In this document: piece by piece, positions 4,134-8,154 of the stretch
Position numbering within the stretch: position 1 is the first letter of the stretch
Layout of the letters: every line of letters starts with the position of its first letter
Origin: Bryobacterales bacterium
Lineage (GTDB): Bacteria; Acidobacteriota; Terriglobia; Bryobacterales; Bryobacteraceae
Length of the DNA stretch: 8,154 bases
NCBI GenBank assembly: GCA_003132865.1
Contig: PKYZ01000574.1
Span: 1 to 8,154 of the forward strand
Reading direction: 5' to 3'
Program-made: the position numbers and the translations under genes
Notes under the pieces: generated by a model
Told to the model about the DNA's origin: nothing
What the model saw: the letters and a program-made list of their open reading frames with translations, nothing else
Databases searched by the model: none

Positions 4134-7100
4134 ATGCCGGAGCAATTTGAATTTCTTATTTTGAACGCGCCGGAGCGTATCCGGCAGGGGGCCAGCCTGT
4201 TCGGCGTCAGGCTGGATTCCGGCCGCCCGGAGCTTGCCTCCCAAGCCGAATGCGCGATCATTGCCGCTGCCGGGCGCAAGCGGACCAAGGAACTGCTGAA
4301 GCTGGCGCGCGCGCACTCGCGCCGCGTTCTGTTGGAAGTTTCTACAGCGGAAGAGGCCGTCATGGCCGGCGATCTGGGCTTCGATGGCGTGGTATCGAAA
4401 ACACCGCTGGCTTCCCCTGTCCCGGTGTGGGGACTGGGCGGCATTGGCTTGCATTCGGCGGCTGCCTGGTATGCGGGCGGCGCGGCGGGTGTGGTGCTGG
4501 ACTTCGAGGATGCTACCTGGGCGGCGCTGGCGCAACGCTTCCGCACGCTGCCCGCCATCGTGCGCGGCTTGCGCGATGCCGTCCGCGAGCATGTCGAATT
4601 AGCGAAGAAACACGCCCGGCTGGAGTCTCTGGCCCAGGCGGATCCCGATACCCGCATCGTCGAAAACCTGTCCGATGCCGGCATCGCAGCGCTGCTCTCT
4701 GGCGGGGCAACGCGGGTGGCGTTCGCGGGCATCCACGACGGCCGCGCCGCGGCGATGGCGGCGGTGCTCGCGGCGCCGCTAGCGGAAAAGGGCGCAAGCA
4801 TCGGTATCCTGGCCAGCGCGGAGATCGCCGAAGAAGGCGCCCGCATAGTCGCCGAGCTGGCCGTGCCATTCGCCAGCCCGCGCGTGGAGACCGCGCCGCC
4901 GCTCAAGCCTTTCGATGTCGCCATCGTGGGGATGGGCTGCCTGCTTCCGAAAGCGCCCAACGTGCGCGCCTTCTGGGCCAATATTCTGAACAAGGTCGAT
5001 GCCATCGGCGATATTCCCAAGGAACGTTTCAACATCGACCTGTACTACGATCCCGACCGCAAGGCCAAAGACAAGATCCACTCACGCTGGGGCGGCTTCC
5101 TGGACCCCGTGCCGTTCGATCCCATGCGCTACGGCATTCCGCCCACCGCGCTGCCGTCGATCGACCCGTTGCAATTGCTGGCGCTGGTGACGGTAGACCA
5201 GGCGCTGCGCGATGCCGGCTATCACGATCGCGATTTCCCGCGCCAGAAGACTTCCGTGATTCTGGGCCTGAGCGGCGGGCTGGGCGATGTGGGCTTGCAA
5301 TATGCGGTGCGCTCAATGCTCCAGCAGTTCATCAGCAAGCCGCCCGCCGAGCTGTTGCAGGAGCTGCCGGAGTGGACCGAAGATTCCTTCGCCGGCTTGC
5401 TGCTGAACGTAGCCGCGGGCCGCGTAGCCAACCGCTTCGACCTCGGCGGCGTGAACTTCAGTGTGGATGCGGCCTGCGCTTCTTCGCTGGCTGCCGTGTA
5501 CCTGGCCGCGCGGGAACTGGCCGATCATTCGAGCGACATGGTCATCGTGGGCGGCGTGGATACGGCGCAGAGTCCGTTCGGCTTCCTGTGTTTCGCCAAG
5601 GCGCAGGCGCTCTCCGCCCGCGGCCGCTGCCGCACATTCGATGAATCCGCCGATGGCATCGCCATCAGCGAAGGCATCAGCATGATGGTGCTCAAGCGCC
5701 TGGAAGACGCCGAACGCGATGGCGACCGCATCTACGCGGTGATCAAAGGCGTGGCCGGATCGAGCGACGGCAAGGGCAAAAGCATGACTGCGCCGCGTCT
5801 GGAAGGCCAGATCCTGGCCTTGCAGCGGGCGTACGAGCGGGCGGGCGTTCGTCCTTCAACCGTCGGCCTGATCGAAGCCCACGGCACGGGCACCACCTTG
5901 GGCGACGCCAGCGAGTTGGCCGCTGTGGACAACGTGTTCCTGGCTGATGGAGCCACGCCGCAAAGCTGTGCGATCGGATCGGTGAAGTCCATGGTGGGCC
6001 ACACCAAGTCCGCCGCTGGAATTACCGGATTGATGAAGGTGGCGCTCGCGCTTTATCACCAGACTCTGCCGCCTACCCTGCACGTGGAAAAGCCCAATCC
6101 GAAGCTGCTCGAACCGGGCACGCCCATGTTCGTGAACACGGAGACGCTGCCCTGGATTCCGCCGGCCGCCACACCGCGCCGCGCCGGCGTCAGCGCGTTC
6201 GGCTTTGGCGGGACCAATTTCCATGCGGTGCTGGAGGAGTTTCAGGGCGATCTGAGAGATCCGGCCGATGTGGCGCAAACTGAGAAGTGGCCCGCCGAGC
6301 TGTATGTCTGGAACGACCCTACGCCTGCGGATCTCCACGCAGGCACTCTTGGCCGCGCGGTCTCGGGGTCCGCGCAAACGCGCCTGGCAATCGTGGCGAC
6401 CTCGCCCGAGGACCTCCGCGCCAAACTAACCAAAGCCAAAGCGGCACTCGAAGCCAAGCAACCGCTCAACGATCCGCAAGGCATCTACCTGGCCTTCGGT
6501 CCCCCGCGCGGAAAAGTCGCCTTCCTGTTCCCCGGCCAAGGTTCGCAAAAAACCCACATGCTGCGCGAACTGGCGCTCCACTTCCCCGAATTCCGCGCCA
6601 GTCTGGAACAAGCCGAGCAGTCGCTCGCCGGGCGCTTCCCCAAGAAGCTCAGCGCGTACATCTATCCGCCGCCCTCGTTCAGTTCCGAGCAGGAAAAGCA
6701 GCAGAACCTGGAACTGACCGACACGGTGGTCGCCCAACCCGCGCTGGGCGTGGTCGAGATCGGGCTATGCCACACGCTCGAACGGCTGGGTGTGCACCCC
6801 GATATGACCGCCGGCCACAGTTACGGCGAGTACGTGGCGCTGGCCGCCGCCGGCGTGATTTCCGACAGCGCCTTGTTCGACCTCTCCGAATCCCGTGGCC
6901 GCGCCATCAAAGATACGACGCACGACGAAGCCGGCACCATGGCCGCCGTATCCGCCGATGCGGATGCCATAGCGAAAGCCTTGGACGGCCTGGCTGATCA
7001 TGGTCTAGGCATCACGCTGGCCAATCACAACAGCCCGCGCCAGACAGTCATTTCCGGAGCGAATGCCGCGGTGGGCGCAGCCATCAAGAAGCTGGAGGCG

Positions 7101-8154
7101 GCCGGGCTTGCCGCGCGTTTGATCCCGGTGGCCTGCGCTTTCCACTCGCCGCTGATGGAGCCGGCCCGCGAGCGCTTCGCCGAGGTGCTGGCCAAACAGA
7201 CCTTCGCCAAACCCCGCGCGGCAGTGTTCTCCAATACGCTCGGCGGACAATATCCGGAAGACCCCAAGGAAATCGCCGCGCTGCTCGCCAGCCATTTGGT
7301 GCGGCCGGTAAAGTTCGTGGACGAGATCCGCGCCATGTACGAGCAAGGCGCGCGCGTGTTCGTGGAAGTGGGGCCCAAGGGCGTGCTCACTGGCCTGGCG
7401 CGCCAGATCCTGGAAGGCAAAGACGCGCGTTTCATTCAAATCGACAGTGACCGCAACGCACTCGTGCAATTGCTGAACGCGCTCGCGCAGTTGGCGGTCG
7501 AGGGCGTGCCTGTGGATACCGCGCAGCTCCTTCGCGGCCGCGTTCCGCAGCCGGAACCCGTGACCCGCGAAAGCGGTTGGATGGTGAACGGCCTGAGAGC
7601 GTTCCCGCGCAGCCAGCCCCCGCAGATCGTCAAACCGCTCGATTTGGTCGTGCGTTCCGCAGTTCCGCCGCCGGCGCCCGTGGTGGTTCAGGCACCGGCG
7701 CCTGTTCCGTCATCCACCACCAGCGACGCCGTAATGCTGCAATTCCAGCAGCTCATGAAACAGGTCCTGCAAACACAGACCACCATCATGACGGCATACC
7801 TGCAGGGCGCGCCGGCAGGTCCAGTTTCCGTCGCGCTGCCACCGCCGCCCGTCGCCGTTGCCGCGCCACCTCCGCCGCCTCCTGCACCGGTAGTGGCTGC
7901 ACCGGTAGTGGCTGCGCCGCCAGCGGCGCCAGCCCAACGCAGCTTCGTCGAAGACCTGCGCCGCATCGCCGCCGAGCGCACCGGCTATCCGCCGGAGATG
8001 CTCGACCTGGACGCCGGCATTGAATCCGACCTGGGCATCGACTCCATCAAGCGCGTCGAAATCCTGACCGCCCTGCAGAAGCTCGGCACCCCCGCGCAAC
8101 AGCAGAGCGTGCAGGGCATCATGAACAAGCTCACCAGCGCCCGCACGCTGCGTG
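4134..8154 (+). CDS. PfaA-like type I polyketide/PUFA synthase, 5' part (NPD-like, KS, AT, ACP)
   Basis: The frame is open for 1340 codons and leaves the window without a stop, so this is the N-terminal part of a large multidomain synthase that builds fatty acyl or polyketide chains on carrier domains. Residues 1 to about 250 resemble a nitronate monooxygenase (NPD) barrel, with VPVWGLGGIGLHSAAAWYAG (96-115), but the usual K-G-x-E-A-G-G loop is absent, so it is probably not catalytic. The ketosynthase spans about 260-702, with Cys448 in DAACASSL, His583 in EAHGTGT and His623 in GHTKSAAG, all required residues present. The acyltransferase (about 795-1110) has GQGSQ (801-805), Ser896 in GHSYGE and His1004 in CAFHSPLM, a malonyl-type pattern. 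A Pro/Ala-rich linker (about 1177-1266) encloses a helix (1198-1225). The first carrier domain begins near 1269, with the phosphopantetheine serine Ser1304 in LGIDSIKRVEIL, a hallmark of PUFA-synthase carriers. Further carriers, a ketoreductase and perhaps a dehydratase are expected beyond the edge. The chain made cannot be inferred. The gene shows no damage, unlike the region to its left. Confidence 0.93.
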   Translation, partial: MPEQFEFLILNAPERIRQGASLFGVRLDSGRPELASQAECAIIAAAGRKRTKELLKLARAHSRRVLLEVSTAEEAVMAGDLGFDGVVSKTPLASPVPVWGLGGIGLHSAAAWYAGGAAGVVLDFEDATWAALAQRFRTLPAIVRGLRDAVREHVELAKKHARLESLAQADPDTRIVENLSDAGIAALLSGGATRVAFAGIHDGRAAAMAAVLAAPLAEKGASIGILASAEIAEEGARIVAELAVPFASPRVETAPPLKPFDVAIVGMGCLLPKAPNVRAFWANILNKVDAIGDIPKERFNIDLYYDPDRKAKDKIHSRWGGFLDPVPFDPMRYGIPPTALPSIDPLQLLALVTVDQALRDAGYHDRDFPRQKTSVILGLSGGLGDVGLQYAVRSMLQQFISKPPAELLQELPEWTEDSFAGLLLNVAAGRVANRFDLGGVNFSVDAACASSLAAVYLAARELADHSSDMVIVGGVDTAQSPFGFLCFAKAQALSARGRCRTFDESADGIAISEGISMMVLKRLEDAERDGDRIYAVIKGVAGSSDGKGKSMTAPRLEGQILALQRAYERAGVRPSTVGLIEAHGTGTTLGDASELAAVDNVFLADGATPQSCAIGSVKSMVGHTKSAAGITGLMKVALALYHQTLPPTLHVEKPNPKLLEPGTPMFVNTETLPWIPPAATPRRAGVSAFGFGGTNFHAVLEEFQGDLRDPADVAQTEKWPAELYVWNDPTPADLHAGTLGRAVSGSAQTRLAIVATSPEDLRAKLTKAKAALEAKQPLNDPQGIYLAFGPPRGKVAFLFPGQGSQKTHMLRELALHFPEFRASLEQAEQSLAGRFPKKLSAYIYPPPSFSSEQEKQQNLELTDTVVAQPALGVVEIGLCHTLERLGVHPDMTAGHSYGEYVALAAAGVISDSALFDLSESRGRAIKDTTHDEAGTMAAVSADADAIAKALDGLADHGLGITLANHNSPRQTVISGANAAVGAAIKKLEAAGLAARLIPVACAFHSPLMEPARERFAEVLAKQTFAKPRAAVFSNTLGGQYPEDPKEIAALLASHLVRPVKFVDEIRAMYEQGARVFVEVGPKGVLTGLARQILEGKDARFIQIDSDRNALVQLLNALAQLAVEGVPVDTAQLLRGRVPQPEPVTRESGWMVNGLRAFPRSQPPQIVKPLDLVVRSAVPPPAPVVVQAPAPVPSSTTSDAVMLQFQQLMKQVLQTQTTIMTAYLQGAPAGPVSVALPPPPVAVAAPPPPPPAPVVAAPVVAAPPAAPAQRSFVEDLRRIAAERTGYPPEMLDLDAGIESDLGIDSIKRVEILTALQKLGTPAQQQSVQGIMNKLTSARTLR
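7884..7913 (+). repeat. 15-bp tandem repeat in the linker before the carrier domain
   Basis: GCACCGGTAGTGGCT occurs twice in tandem. In frame it encodes APVVA twice and so lengthens the flexible Pro/Ala linker by five residues without shifting the reading. Such repeats are common in interdomain linkers of megasynthases and probably vary in number between related strains. Confidence 0.7.

Noticed and set aside
4115..5035. Minus-strand open frame of 306 codons over the synthase start
   Set aside because: It is Ser/Ala/Arg-rich with no recognisable domain and lies opposite the conserved ketosynthase coding region, so it is an antisense shadow.
4250..5644. Long open frame of 464 codons on the plus strand
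   Set aside because: It is out of frame with the megasynthase, very rich in Arg, Gly and Ala, and resembles no family. It is a by-product of the GC-rich codon pattern of the gene that starts at 4134.

Overview
The window reads as a piece of chromosome from a high-GC Gram-negative-type bacterium that encodes large PUFA-synthase-like megasynthases. An acidobacterial, myxobacterial or similar soil lineage would fit, but no marker gene here fixes the phylum. The left half is accessory DNA carrying two toxin-antitoxin (TA) modules and several decayed genes. The right half is the 5' end of one very large, intact biosynthetic gene that is still open at the right edge.

Layout. Bases 1-375 hold no gene I recognise. 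A good sigma70-type promoter (376-404), whose -10 lies inside a 24-bp near-palindrome, precedes a Phd/YefM-type antitoxin (434-721) and an overlapping ParE/RelE-type toxin (705-1034). A serine resolvase/invertase starts two bases after the toxin but is broken (1037-1624) by an internal deletion of about 65 nt and a second frameshift. Next are remnants of a small multi-pass membrane protein in several frames (1639-2151), a perfect 9-bp inverted repeat (2189-2212) and a 5' fragment of a pentapeptide-repeat gene (2295-2440). A complete second TA module follows: an Xre/MbcA/ParS-type antitoxin (2516-2911) and a RES-domain toxin (2911-3366), joined by a one-base stop/start overlap.

Bases 3367-4133 are non-coding as far as I can tell. 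They hold an array of 10-bp direct repeats (3759-3808), a consensus TATAAT (3993-3998) and a small leader hairpin (4013-4029). At 4134 a frame opens and runs uninterrupted for 1340 codons to the window edge. It encodes a degenerate nitronate-monooxygenase-like N-terminal domain, a ketosynthase, an acyltransferase, a Pro/Ala-rich linker with an embedded helix, and the first acyl carrier protein domain. The motifs are those of the PfaA-like (PUFA synthase/secondary lipid synthase) group.

How the parts relate. The two TA modules look intact and are probably self-contained stabilisation or defence loci. The debris between them suggests an old mobile insertion that has decayed. The megasynthase is probably an independent transcription unit starting near 4005 and would be the first gene of a lipid or polyketide cluster lying to the right.
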